DNA from: Aurantiochytrium sp. KH105
Lineage: Eukaryota; Sar; Bigyra; Thraustochytrida; Thraustochytriidae
NCBI GenBank assembly: GCA_003116975.1
Contig: BGKB01000171.1
Coordinates: forward strand, 62,001-126,000
Direction of reading: 5' to 3'
DNA length: 64,000 nt
Of this stretch, positions 45,627 to 59,500 are shown piece by piece. The notes beneath the pieces are model-generated. The model was not told the origin of the DNA. It worked only from the letters and a program-made list of their open reading frames with translations, and ran no database searches. The translations under genes were made by a program, and so were the position numbers. Position 1 is the first letter of the stretch; the number at the start of each line of letters is the position of its first letter.

Positions 45627-47564
45627 ACTTCTGGCCGGGGCAAAAGGCGCGCACGGTGTCGACCTCGAATTGTCCCAACGCCACCGCCCGGACCGCCGCC
45701 GTCGATCCGGGGAACACCTCCCCGCCTCGCAGGCGCTCGAGCTCGAGCTCGCTCCCTCGCTCCCTCGGCCTCCCCGCCTCCGCGCGTCCCGCCCCCGCTG
45801 CCGCGCCTCGCTCTCTTGCCCGCGCCTGCGCGCACGCGCGTGCACTGCATCACCATCACCACCGCCAGACCACCGCCCCCTCCCTGCTCACCGTGAGCTC
45901 CACCTCGCCTCGGCCTTCGCGCGCGTTTCACTGGCGCGTCTGACGACCTCGCGGCCTCCGCGCCTCCGCGCCTCCGCTCGCCGCGCCTGCGCTTCCCGCG
46001 CTCGCCCGGGCCTCGCCATGCTCCAGCGCCGACCTCCAGCGCCGTTCGCCATCGCCATTCTCCATCTCCATCAGCGCCCTGCGCCAAGCGCAAGCGAGCG
46101 AGCGAGCAGGCGAGCCTCCAGGGGCGGGTGCTGGCCGCGCCGGCGCGCCATGATGCCAGCCAGCCAGCCAGCCTGCCGCAGCCAGCTGCGTGGGCGCCGG
46201 CTCGTCCGTCGCTCGGCAGGTCAGCCGGGAGGTCGGCGGCAGGAGTTTGCCGCCACCGCTCGAGCCGTCATGCGGCCAGGCTTCGAGTCGCTGCCGCGAG
46301 TGCGGACCTCGGCCCGGACGCGCTCGTACAGCGTGATGTCGAGGCGTGGTGAACTTCCCCGTGAGATGGATGCTGCAGCCCGTGGCGCATTGCCCATCAT
46401 TACGAGAATCGCAAGAGTCACAAGCTCGAGCTCGAGCTCCCCGTCATGAATCACAGTCGCGCTCACAGGCGGCGCTCTAGTGCAGCAGCCACACCGCGCA
46501 CCTGACCGCGACATTATAGTCCACACCGCATTACGTACTTACATTACTAATTAACCCCGCCCCGCATCGCAGGACCCGGTCCTCGGCAGAGGCAAGGCCG
46601 GCCACGTGGAAAACTTGGCAGGAATGGCCGGAAGTCGCGCGGCAGCCCTGTGACCGCCGCCTCCCGAGCTCGTGCGCTTCCTCCGCGGAGGCGCCAGGAC
46701 CAGGCTCGGGAGGCCTGGACCAGGCTTCGAGCACGGCCTGCCTTCCTGCCTTCGCTCCTTCCTGCGCTCGCTGCGCGGCCGCGGCCTGCCGTAGCTTGCC
46801 GAGCCGAGCCGAGCCGAGCCAAGCCAAGCGCGGAAAGTCCGCGCGTCTTGTCATGCCAATGCGCGGCGCGGGACCCGTTCTACACAGCCGGACCATCGTC
46901 TTTCACAAGATACACAAAGCCGAAGCCTTGGCAAGAGAAAGAGCGCTGATAAGAATGTAAGATTTGATTTTCTTCCCCGCGGACCCATCCCTTTCCCCAA
47001 TTCTAAAAATCATCGGCCGCGTGCCCCTCCATCGCGCACCGCGACCAGCCAGCCAGCCAGCCATCCAGCCATCTGCGCCTGCACCTGCTGCGACGTCGTG
47101 GCTCCGCGAGCCCGAGTCCAAGGTCCCTCCCTCCCTTTTTCCACGCGTCGCAAGATCGCTCCGCTCGCCCCGCGTGCCCCTTCTCCTCGCTCGCTCGCTC
47201 GCTCGCTCGCCAGTCACGGGCGTTCTCGGGCGCCGCGTCTGTCCTGGCAGCGCCGCCGCCGCCGCGTGCCCGCCCGCCCGCCCGCCTCGCCCGCGCGGCG
47301 CCTTGCGCACGGACCTGGCCTGCCTCGCTCGCGGGAGCCCCGCCCTCGCGCCGGGACGAGCGTCGTGGCGCCCCAAGTACCAGGCCAGGCCTCCGGGTCG
47401 GCTGCCCCTCCTCGCGCCAGCCGCCGCCGCGCTTCCAGCAGCCTGGCCCCGCCTCCCGAGCCGCCGCCCGCCTCCCCGCGGGGCCTGCGAGGCCGCGCGG
47501 GCGGTCGCGAGGCCTCGCTCGCGTCGCGGCGCGTGCCGTGTCTTGCCACGCCGCGGCGTGCCGG

Positions 47565-47601
47565 GCATGCCATGCCATGCCATGCCATGCCATGCCATGC
47601 C
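47565..47601. repeat. ATGCC pentanucleotide repeat
   Basis: About seven ATGCC units inside a very GC-rich part. Confidence 0.9.
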
Positions 47602-48550
47602 GTGCCGCCGTGCGCCAGGCCGAGCCTTGGAGCCGCGGCCGCGACCCCCGGCCGGACCGCCTGGCGCGCCGGCGACCGTGACTGTCCGCGGCCGCGGCGG
47701 GCTCTCTCGTACCTGCGGCCGGGCCAGCCGCCGCCATCGACCGCGGGCGGCGCCAGGCCGCCGAGGCGGGTCGAGGGAAAAGCAGCCGCAGCCGCGATAG
47801 AAACAATGTGGGAAGAAAGGTGGTGAGCCCTGAGGGATGGCGGATCGGGCGAGGCGAGGGCTCCGGGCCCGGTCGGCGAAAAGTCTCCGGGCAGATGCAT
47901 TCGCCGCCGCGCAAAGGTGGTGGCGAGCGAGAAACTGTACTGCGCGGCGAGGCAGTACTGCACGGCTTTGCACTGACCGCACACAGACGATTACGCATCC
48001 GTTTCGGCTGGTTGGAGTTGCAGCCTGGCGTGCTCGCTCTGCTCGGCTCTTCTTTTTTTCTATCTTTCGCATTGCCTTCGCATTGCTTTATGTGAAAAGC
48101 GAAAGTACGAGCTCTTCCGCAAACCTGACGCACCCAGTCCACTGGCAGAGCGAGGCTGCCTCAATCGTCGCTGCCGCTCGCCATCGCTCGATCGATCACG
48201 GCCGCGGCCATCCCTGTTCAGCCTGCAGTGCAGGAAAGCATCATGTCCAAGACAAGCAGCAAGAAGTAAAGCCCGTGCTGCGTGCTGCTCTTCCTGGCCG
48301 CAGCAGCTAGCTAGCTAGCTAGCGCTAGCTGCAGCGATCCACGGCCAGTCGCGCCCGCGTCTCGAACTTGCGTACGTACCAGGGGGCGGTACCGCGCGTG
48401 CCGCTGCGGCGGGGCCGAAGTGCGGCCTGCGCTGCGACGCCAGGCGGCGGCGTCGGCGGGGCGCGGTAGATAGCTTGGCGGGGCTCGGGCTTGGGGGCCT
48501 AGCTGGCAGCGGAGCAGCGGCGAAGCAAGCAGGCGAGGAAGAAGAACTTG

Positions 48551-48597
48551 AGCCAGAACTTGAGCTTGAGCTTGAGCTTGAGCTTGAACTTGGACGA
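48551..48597. repeat. GAGCTT hexanucleotide repeat
   Basis: About seven GAGCTT/GAACTT units, 140 bp before the long GCTT tract. Confidence 0.9.
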
Positions 48598-48740
48598 ACT
48601 TGATGTGAGTTCGCGGCCGGGGTGCGAGTCCTGGCCCGCGCGGAAGGCTGCAGCCGGCACGGCGGCGGCCGCGTCAGTCAGCCAGGCAGGCAGCCGGCCA
48701 GCCATGCGTGCAGCCAGCTGGAACGAACTGCGGAGTGCTC

Positions 48741-48934
<194 letters not shown>

Positions 48935-49356
48935 ATGGACAAGGGGGGAAGGGAAGGAGAAAAAGAAGAAGGAGAAGAAGACTGGCAACATAAGTAAGTA
49001 TGCTACTTATCTCCCAGGACCGCCCGCCGGGTCCAAATGTCGGCCCCACAAGAGGCCCCAAAGTTCCTCCACACCTAAACCCACAGAATCAAGGAAACTG
49101 CTCCGGCGCGGCCCGCTGTGGGGGGACGGGCGCGTAGGGCCGCCGGACCAAATCTGCGCGAGGAGGAAGGCAGACTCGCGAGGCGATCAAGAGCGCGACA
49201 CGGCGCCACTCGCGGTCAGCAGCGGCGGCGGGCGCGGGAGGGCACGACGTCGCATGGCGCGACGCGGCGTCGCGATCATCACCGACGGGCGTCTCGGGTC
49301 TCTCGGTCGGTTGGCTAGTCAGCTGATTGCAGGACCAGCTGCAGCACGCGTGCGGA

Positions 49357-49405
49357 CATGCATGCATGCATGCATGCATGCGTGCATGCATGTATCGTGC
49401 ATGCT
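49357..49405. repeat. ATGC palindromic tetranucleotide repeat
   Basis: About ten CATG/ATGC units, self-complementary, with a few substitutions. Confidence 0.9.
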
Positions 49406-50426
49406 TGCGTGAACTTGACTGTGAATGCGAATGCATGATGCGGATGCGGATGCGGACGCAGAAGCAGGAGCAACGATAAAGAGCTTGTCATGCGTGGACC
49501 AGACAGCGAGACCCACGAGATGGCACGGAGCTCGTGGATATCGCTGCGGAGGAACTGCCTTGCCTGAATCCGTTGGCGCCGCCGCTCTGAGCTCAGACTG
49601 CACCAGATTGGCAACGAACTTGAAGACCGCGAGGAAACTGCTCCCTGCGCCACAGTGCAGAACGCCGCAGATGCACGGAACGGCGCGCTCGCTCGCTCAC
49701 TCGAGGCAGCTTCGCTGAGCCTGCTGAGCGCGCCGCGCCGGAGAACCGTTGCGGGCCATTCACACTGCACTGGCAGGGCGAGGCGACCAAAGCTGGCATG
49801 TACGAAACACCAAGTTCGACGCTCAGCTGCCGTGTAGGCCTGCGTCTCTGTGCGGCGCAAGTATTTTCCAGCACCGCGGATGCAAGCCCGGCCGTCAAAA
49901 ACATCCAAATTTGTCGCCACAACGAACAATTGTGCCCAGGCTTACTTGGAGTGTTCGTTGGGTTGATGCAAAATGCACTGCGTTCCGCGTCCAATGACTT
50001 GGCCAGACACTGGGAATCCACGCTGTGTCCACGCAAGAGATTGGACAATGCCACGAGAACGGCGGCAGTAACGTATGGGTTGGTTTATCCTGGAGCTTCT
50101 TTTGTTTTTGGCGACCATTCCTTCGACAAGAGACAGCAATCAAGCAAGTCGAATGAAGAGGGTGGAAGCCGAGGGGAACAGGGAAGGAAGAATTTGGTGA
50201 CGCGGCCGCCCATGAGCGTTTCTCTGGCCATCCTCCTCGGCGGCCGAACCGCTATGCTTCGCAATGCAAATCGCGACCGGCAAGTTGAAATGGCGTTGAA
50301 GGCACAAAGGAGTCGTCTGCTTTCTACCTTCCCCGAACACTGCGTCGCCCACTTGCCATGGCAACACGTTACATACACATAGGATGGGTATACAAGTCGT
50401 TCATCCAAAAGGTATTTTGATAATTT

Positions 50427-50482
<56 letters not shown>
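50427..50482. repeat. TTTC tetranucleotide repeat
   Basis: About fourteen TTTC units, close to the 3' end of the giant gene. Read on the minus strand they give spurious KKER repeats. Confidence 0.95.
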
Positions 50483-50577
50483 GGCTCCAAATGGGAGAAT
50501 TTGCATGCCTACCCCCCCCCGCCCCCGCTTTCACCCTTACTCCATCCCCTTAAAGAGTAGACTGTGAGCGACGCGGA

Positions 50578-53500
50578 CTAGGCCTTCTTGGAGCTAGCAA
50601 GGCTATCTAACACGAACTTCAGCTCCTTCTGCAGGGCCCTGAGATTGGTTAGATGGGCTGATGGACCAAACTCCTCGGCCTCAGCAACCCAGCCTTGTAC
50701 AGTTGTCTGTATATGATTGCGCTTGAGCCGAAAATGCTCGCGTACAAGATCCTCAAAGAATCGCGGAGGATCCAGAATCTGCGCAATGATGGCATGTCGT
50801 ATAGTGCTCTCGCGAAGCTTCTCATACCCGCCATTTGTGTGAAGGCGTCGCGCGCGGCGTCCTCTGGCAGTGCCCCACTCTACCTCAGCCCCTGGCTCAT
50901 TAAAGTAAGGGTATTCGGCTCCAAGAATCGCACTTTGGATCGACACGAGCACTTGGATCAAGGTCGATTTCTTCGTCCACATCTCATTTGTCGTCGCGCC
51001 ACCTCGCCACGTCCCGAGTAGAGAAAGGCAGACCTTGCCATTAGCATACAAATTAGGGTTGAAGCGCACCAACCCATTCCCCGTTGTCATGCTCTGCACC
51101 TTTGGTGGCTTGCTCGGATAATCTGGCGGAACATATATGTCGAACAAAAAGCAACCAGAATCGTAAGGCGTCCCTCCCGGAGCAAGAATGATCGCTTGCA
51201 TAAAAAATGGCTGCTGTTCATCGATTCGAACCGCAATTGACGAACCCCAGTGCACAGGCAATGACTTACGCAGAGATCGCACCTCTCTATTTAAGCGCAT
51301 GGCCCGCATCCGTGCCGTCCTGCCTCCACTTTCAGAGCCTTTCTTATCAGCAAAGTAATGTGCGGCCCGTAAACTGTGAACTGTTGACACAGATGCTTTT
51401 ACGGTTTTGCTCTTGCTCGTACCTTCTGAGCCAATAATTTGACTTTCCTTGAGGGCGTCGCTTCCTTCTTCACCGCTCGCTTGCGCCTTGGACATCAGTG
51501 CAAATGAACCTGCTTTACTCTCATGAGTATGGGACGTTGACGATAAAGTTGCCCCCGTGCAACCTTCTTCACTTGGCGTCGCGACGCTTTCCTCACCTTG
51601 AGTGACGGCCTGACCAGTAGCGTCCGACGAAAGACTATTTTCTTCCTCGCTGATTTTTGATTTGACACTTGCAGTTGCACCGCTTGCTTTTGCTGGAGCA
51701 TCTTCAGCAGACGGAGCAGCATTTGCAAGAGACTCTGAAAATGATTCGGTCTTTGTACCTTGGCTTTGAACCTCCTTGCTGCCTTCGCTAGTAGAATCGC
51801 GGCTATAATGCGCAGACCCAAATATCAGAGCTCCAAGCGTCTTCTCATACTCACTCGCCAGAGTCAATGTTGACGGCTTCGAAACTTCATCTGGCCGATA
51901 ATTGCCAGCATCCTTGTTTGATGAGCAAGTCTCCGCAGAGCAAGCTTCCGCGGCAGCACATGCCGTAAGAGCCATGCGGCTTTCCTTCAGCACCTTAACT
52001 AAAGATTCCAACAGCGCAATATCTGGTACCTCACATCCGGTCGATTCGGCTGCAAGAGAGAGAAGCCCCCCATCTTCGTCACACTCCGTGCATATGGCGT
52101 CTTCGAGCTCTTCAAGCAGATCATCGGCCAGAGACTGCACGAGCTTTGCCACGGACCATCGGCCCTTGACCTCAAAGTGCCGCAAGGACTCAAATTCGGC
52201 TCGTGTCAAGATGTTCTTGCAAATGCGCAACAAAATCAACACGAGCTCAGCGTTGTCCATGAGGGACTTGAGCGTGTTTCCGAACAAATTCTCATGCGCA
52301 ACCAATGGAAAGAATGAATTGCGGACTTCCGCGGCGAAGAGAACGCCGTCATGACCGTGGGCGCTCTCCATCAACTCTTGGACTATGCAAAGTACTTGCG
52401 CTTGAGCAGCTCGGCGATTCTGCAGGGCCTCTTCGTGCGCGTGACTGTCGAGATCTGTATCACGGTTAAATCCACTGCCATAGCCAGGTTTCCAGAGCGA
52501 GACCTTTTCACCTGCAGTCGAGCTGCTCCTACAGCTCCTGCTCCTCGTGCTTCTTTTGACCTCGGTAGTGTCAATGACCTTCTCTGTGCGTAATGTTGCA
52601 GACCCATCGCGTTCATCTGAACCCTCACCAGCGGGCAAGAGATCGCGGATCATGTCCAACGGGGCCTCGTAGTCAAAGATGCCATTCCCATAGTTCAAAA
52701 TGAGACTCCCATTCTGGCACGGACGACACACAATCGCGAGACGCCAGCTGTCTGATTGTGGATTTAAGCTTTTAGATTCCACGAGATCGCCAAAGAAAAA
52801 GTTCGTCGGCTTCGCCAAGGTTGCTGCTGCACCTTCACTGCCAGCATTGCCCAAAGTCGCTTCTGAATTTTGGCCGCTTCCTGCTACAGTAGTAGCGAAA
52901 ATGCCTCGAATAGCAAGATAACGACGATCATACTGTGCTTGGCGCGCTTCAAGGGCGCTTGGGAAACCCGCGGGTTCGCCGCTCAGGTCTCCGTTGCGAA
53001 GCAACACAAGGTCCACCATGCCGTGCTCAATGAGGTCCGCAATGTCGAACTTGGTGAGTTGAAGCAGGATCTCAACAAAGAATTTGCAGGGATCTTGGCG
53101 ACAGAGGGCAACGGCCCAAAAACCTGGGTCGCTCTTCGCAAATCGACTCCACAACAACGAGGAGAAGATCTCGAGCACGGTTTCATGGCCCATAAGCTCC
53201 GGGAAAATAGCTTTCGAGGCAACGCGAAAGAACATCAACCACCGCATCCAGTCATCTCCGTCACGAAAGAGATGACCTCTTTCGTAAAATGGATCACGAG
53301 TCTCAAGAGGGGTACCCTCCATACATACCCTTCGCCTCTTCCTCGGTTTGCTAAAGGTTCCGTTCGCGTCTGAGCTAGAACCCGAAATGAAGAAGCCATT
53401 AATAGTAGAGACAGCATCGTTTTCAGAAAAGGAATCGGAGGTGTCTTGGGGTTTAAGACGCCTCAGTGCATGTTCCCATAGGCTGGAACTGAAATCGCTC

Positions 53501-56500
53501 AAGAGCTTGTTCTCGAGAGCGCGGACCAGGAGGCCCAACAGCGCAGAGTCACGGCTAAGAACATACTTGAAGGTGCCTGCGACGGATGAAAGTGTCGAGC
53601 AAAGAAGAGCGACATCTTCTTTGACAACATCATTCGCAGCTGGCTGCCAAGAAACGCTAATGTCCTGCATTGATCCGCAGTTCGCGCTAGCTGTCGCAGT
53701 CAACGCATAGGAACTATCATGCAGACATTTGCACAGGGAGGTTTCAATGTTGCAATCGCAGTAAAAACCGAATTGAGAAGTTATCTCCTCCAAAGTGTGA
53801 CCTTCATGACAAACTGCCGCGCAGGCCACGCAGCAGCCCAAACCATCGGACAGCTTGCAGGTCAGGCAGGCGTACCGGGTCTGCGTTATATATCTCTTTC
53901 CAGTATGAGCAATAGAGCACGGCTGAAAGCGCAGCTCCCTGCGAGAAAAGTCAGGTTTCTCGGTCTCGCTCGTGGCTGAGAACTTCTTCAGTCTTGCGAG
54001 CATGATTTGCCAGCGGGAAATTTGCGTCATCGGCGCAGTCAGACTTGCACAGTCACCAAGAGCCAAAGCAAGGCTTGCGCGGACAAGCGTCGGTCCCGCA
54101 TTGTTTCGCAATGAGATGACGGGAAAAGGACGCAGCGCCCAGGCATAGTCGTTAGCATCCCCACTCCACGGAGAATGACTCCGCCAAATGTTGTCATGGG
54201 GCGAGACGGGGAAGTTGAGCGTCTGACGCCCGTTTTGCATCGTGTGGCCCAACTGAAGGCTCTCAACAAATGTCCGAGGAGGCTCACTGACGAGCGAGCG
54301 AGCTCCATCCTTTAACTCCTGTATCTTCTTTCGGACGGCACCCACTCGATAATTCGCCAAGGCCGTCCTTTCTTTATCATTTTGTCGGTCGCACATCCAC
54401 CCATTTTCAGAATCATCGCGTGACGTCTGCTGCGCTGCAGGACAACCTTCTTCTTCTTCTCCTTCGTCGTCGTCGCCGCCGACGTCGCCGTTGTCGTGCG
54501 TCTTGCTCGCGAGTTCCAGCGCCTCCAGTCGGCTTACGTGCCACTCCCAGAGCATGAGGATTCTTAACGGCAAGCGTTCAACTGCTTGATACTTGATCAT
54601 TCGCTGCCCTGGATGAAAGCCTTGAAGCTCGCCTCGAAGGCCCTTCTTGCTCCGTAGGGGTTCCAGGCCGACCGTCGCAATGTACTTACGGTCACACGGA
54701 ATGTTTTCAAAGACGTGTGCATTTCCCCAGTCGCCGTCAGCCGCGATCAAAAGACACCCCTTTGCAAGGTCCAGACGAAAGGAGACTCTCTTTTCGAAGG
54801 AGAATCTTTCTTTGGTGATATCAGCGCCGTGCCAGAGATACGTCCCACGGACCCCCCACCAAAAAATACTCGTGCCGGTCCACGCGATCGGTTCCTCCAT
54901 ATCAGCGATTCCAACACACACCTCTCTTTTATCGTCCTCATCAATTTCAGGCGCCACATCGAATTCGTATACGTTATTTCCTTGCATTGGCTCAACCTCT
55001 GAACTTGTGTTCCACTTGCCGTGCAGATTGCGGGGGACAAGCTCCCCGCACGGGCCTTCTTCCGAGATAGGCGAAGCAGACTCTCGTCGCGTCCAGCAAA
55101 ACGTTTGCAATATTCGCGACGGTGGCTCTGCGAGATCTTTCGCCGTTGCCCATCGGCTGTCCTTCAGCCTTGCGACTTGGATAAGTTCCGTGGATCCAAC
55201 TGCGTGTCCAGGCCATGCGCAGATCGGTGCGTGTTTCGTCCACTGCACAGTCTTTAGCAGCAAGGAAATCACGCGCGCACGCGTGTCATCATCCTTCTCT
55301 GCAAGCGAATCATCCCCTTGACAGTGTGTAGTCTCACAGTTTTCGAGTTTCTGCTTCATCCATGAAGAAAATGTGCTCAAGAAGGGGTTAGACTCCGGAT
55401 CTCTCCGCAAAACGGAACCCAAAGTGCGGGCCGTCAGCTCGGTTGCGTCTTCATCGAGTTTCCCCAAAGAAGCAATTTCTGCCAAGTCAACGACTCTCTC
55501 GCCAATCCATGTGCGCACTGCAAGTGGGCCGTTTTCGCTCAGCAAAGAAAGTATTTGTAGTCCACGTCTCCTGTCTGATGCGCCTGTGGTGACAGCGTCA
55601 AATGCATTGTGAGCAAACTCCAAGCATTGCGGCTCGCTCACCCGGCCAGCCGCACAATGCAAAACAACGCAGAGCTCCAGGCTCGGTCGTGTCGATGGGG
55701 CGACAATCGCGTTTTGCGTCTCATTTGCGAGATGCTGCGCATGAACAGAGGGCCACATCGTCCCCTTTGACATAAAGTCGCCAGTGTCAGCGCGCGAAAG
55801 AGCCAAGATTTTCTCGCCGACCGCGCCAACGATTTGAGGAAAGGCCCCTGCAAGCTGTGTCAGTGTCTGCACAATCGCGATGCCAATGCGCCGTGCAAAG
55901 GACGATAGTATCAAGGAGCCATAGACGCGACTCTCGTCAAAACACCCACCTGGCAACGGATTGTTTGACATCAGATCCTGACTGGCAACAAAGTCAGGAT
56001 GCAACCAAATTCGCTGAAGATTCTCAGCGAGACAGAAAGCAAGCCGAATGGCCCGATTCTCTTCACAAACGCTAGATGGACGTGACTCTCGCTTCGTGCA
56101 AAGGAAGAGTGATTCCGCGGCAACCTCCAGAATCTCGACTCCCGCGAGAGCACTTCTCGTGCCTGTCTCCTCGCCAAAGAGACAGATGTCTTCGAGTGCA
56201 AGATCCACAACGTCAAAGACTTGACCCATTGTTGCAGACCGTAAAAGAGCCCGCAATCCCCAGGCGCAAGCAGACATACGTCTCGCACCTTCTGATACGT
56301 TTGGGAGCGCATTCAACCTTTGCGGAAGAGCATCCCGTACTCTGACCGGGAGCTCTACGTCGGAGGATATTCTGCCGTCCAAGAGCCCAAGCTGCAGAAC
56401 GATTTGCGAAATCAGCTCACGGACATGCTCCACATTGCCTCGTACCTCTGCCGCTGGGAATTTGACCAAGCCTGCGAGTTTTGCAAAGGAGCTCGGCAGA

Positions 56501-59500
56501 CTGAGAATGCAAGTCCATCGTAATAAATCCTGACGAATCTGTGCCCCTTGCAAAGGCGAGAGAAAGGAAGAGCTGCAGGCATTCACCTCGATCAAAGCCT
56601 CCGCGACGAGTCTCGCCTCTGAGCTGGATAGTCTAACCCTTTTGCTCGTTTGGCTGGAGCCCTCGGCGAGAACTTCACTGTGACGCTTTCCAACGAAGCG
56701 CAGCATTTTGATGAGGTAATTGCGAAGTTCATTCGGACAAGAAGGCGTGTTCACGCCATTCGGTTCTGGCCACACAAGACGCACGTATCGACCGACTGCG
56801 GGCGACTGTTTAGAGAATCGAAACCGAAATGAGCGCGCACCACAGATCGGAGTCGCGCGCTGTGCTGCCACTTCCTGTGAAGGAGTTTCTGTGGCGCCAA
56901 CGTACACCCGAACTTCTGATGGCGGAGAAATCGTAGATGAGTCGATAAAGTCGAGTTGGATCTCCGAAAGATGACACGTCGTTCCTAGGTCAACAACGAA
57001 TTGAAAGTTTCTGAACCCAGTCAAACCTTCCGGAAAGTGAACCTTTACGCCCCGTTCCAATTTGTCCTCCTTTGGGTCAGTCTGTAGGTGTCTGTTCATG
57101 GAAGTGACAAAATTCCGATAGTCGGACCACGACAGAGTTTGAGGCCTTGTATAGGGCGCTACCAGAGTCCCTTTGAGCCAGGCTGGGGCGATTGGATCAG
57201 GAACAGAGTGACATTTCCAAATGTCTTGCGCTTCGAGTCCGGACACACGCAAACCCAGGCGAGTTTGGAGAGTCTCTGCCACGAATTCCTCCACCTCTTT
57301 GTGGGCAGTAGTGGTTCGCTCAGTTCCAGTTTGCGCGCAGGATGCCGCATCTGTTGCTGCTGGCGAGACTGATCTTTTCACTGACATATGGCCGGAGGCA
57401 ACGAGATGCGAAAGAATGTTCACGGCGCGCGAGCAAGAAAGGTGCGCGCATGCCTCAGGAAAGCTTTTGACAATGTACAAGAGGGCGTCGGCCACATATT
57501 CCTTCTGGTATACGCCTTGCGTCGAAAGTGCCTCCACGCACGTCTGCGCTACTGTGGCTGGATCACACTCCCCAAGACGCATGAGGAAGGCTCGGAGGCT
57601 GGCACTCGAGGCGTGTCTGGCATTCGCTACGAGTACTGCCTCGTGTTTTCGCGTTTCATCCCCGACCATGCACTCATCGATATTTAAAGAAGCTGCCAGC
57701 TCATTGAAATATAACCACTCTTGATCCTTTTTGGCGGGATTGTCCAAGCTCAGACACTCACACAGAATACGCACGACATTGTCAGTACGAATCAAGTCTC
57801 GCACATCGCGCATCTGGCTGATTGTGGAAAGGATAGAAACAAGATCCTCCTCAACGACAGCCGGAACATTGTGCTCGGCGAGACGATTCTCTGTCCGTCT
57901 GCAATCACTACTTGATTCATCCTCAAAGAGGCTGAAAGTCGACTCGTGCCCAAATTCGGAGCTTGCCTCGGTATCTTTGCTTTTCTTGCCAGAACTAGCA
58001 GCAAGCCCTGGAATAATGTTTGAACCCCCGGGGGGAGTCAAAAAGCTCGGTGACACAGCCGCTCCTTCCCCAAAGGCTTCTTTACCCCCAGAGATTTGAG
58101 ATTGTGGCGTCGCCAAGACATCGGGAAGGTTCGCTGCTTTTGGACCCTTTGAGCTGCTAGCAACGGAGTCTTTCATAGCCTTGGTATCGACCAAAATGCG
58201 AGCCTTCGCCTGTCGCAAGTCATTACACCCCCGGGTCTTCTTCGCGGCCAGCATTGCTGCCTCAGCTTTGCGTTCAGCTTCGCGGCGGGCGTCTTTCCGT
58301 GTTGAGAGGATACGCCAGAGACTATGATTGAAAAAGGATACGAGTCCCAACCGCAAAGGGGAGCTCACCTCCATTTTTGCGAAAGAGATCCGCTGAAAGT
58401 GGATCTGCAGTTGCGTCACAAAGAAGAACAGAAGCTCTGGTGGTGCCCGCTCCCCAGCTTGGAGAACGTCCAGCAGGATGTCATCACAATGAGCAGACAT
58501 TGACAACAAGTCTTGATCCTGAGCTGCATCTCGAGCGTTATCAGCGGTCTCGCCTCTTTTGGTCTCAACTGTTACAGTCTCACCATGTTTTTCAGCTTGG
58601 ACCACATCAGCAGAGGATTCATGCTTGCAAGGATCATTGCCGTCAGCGGCAAAAGGAGGATTTCCAGAGGCGCCCACCTTGCCACTCAGTTCAAGCCAGT
58701 ACTCGCGCAGCCTGAAGGCTAATTTAAGCGTGTCTTCTACGGTATCCGACACCAAAAGGTGCTGGCGAATCGCCAGTCGAAGATCCAATGAAAAAATTTC
58801 CGCCACTGCTGAGGTCTTCAGTCGACGAAGAATAGAGAGGGTCAAGGTCCAGCACACGGCATCATCGACGGATGTAGAGGCATAGCGAACGATCGCGCGA
58901 AGCGTTTCGGCGGAAATGGGAAATCTAGCGTGTCTGGGAGAAGCGATTGCTTCTATAACGCGACGCGAGACTGGGGCCTGGTATGCCATTTTGGTCAGAG
59001 TCTCTGGCACATAGCCGTCTTCAGCAACCATCATGTTGAGAAGAGACTCCGAGACGTCTTCATCGGCAATCAGTGAGCAATATGGCAAGCCGCTGAGTGC
59101 AGTTCCAAACAGCATGTCACTTAAAATGAAGAAGTCGTTCTGCTCGAATGTGGCACGGAACGGGAATTCGGCTTTCCCGAATAAGATAATCGTTTTCAGC
59201 AGACGAGTTATCTCTTCTCTGCACGACCAAAGCGAGCTGTCCCAAGAGGGGGCCTGTGACGAGTGAATTCTGGCAAATAAGCGTAGCGTTATCTGGGTGA
59301 TCTTGCGGAAATTGCTGTGGTGTACCCCCTCAGACTTTGTGGGCGATTTGACACGGGTGACTCTACTTCGCAGAAACAAGCCAATGTTACTTTCAAGAAT
59401 GTCTCGCAGGACCGAAGTTACTGCATGTAATGGTAGAGCGCGCTTGAGAAAGAGCTCCACTGCAAGCAGGACGCTGATGAGAGCAGCAAATTTCGTTTCT

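Noticed and set aside
45196-46449. 417-codon plus-strand ORF in the repeat block
   Set aside because: Built over ATTC/TTTC and CGCT repeats; all frames are open and composition is not protein-like.
46903-48142. Overlapping ORFs of 240-390 codons on both strands
   Set aside because: Extremely GC-rich, Arg/Ala/Gly/Pro-rich in every frame, no start context or domain; compositional artefacts.
49593-50382. Overlapping plus and minus ORFs of about 150-195 codons next to the giant gene
   Set aside because: Less repetitive, but neither strand shows motifs, signal peptide or membrane segments; no evidence to choose either.
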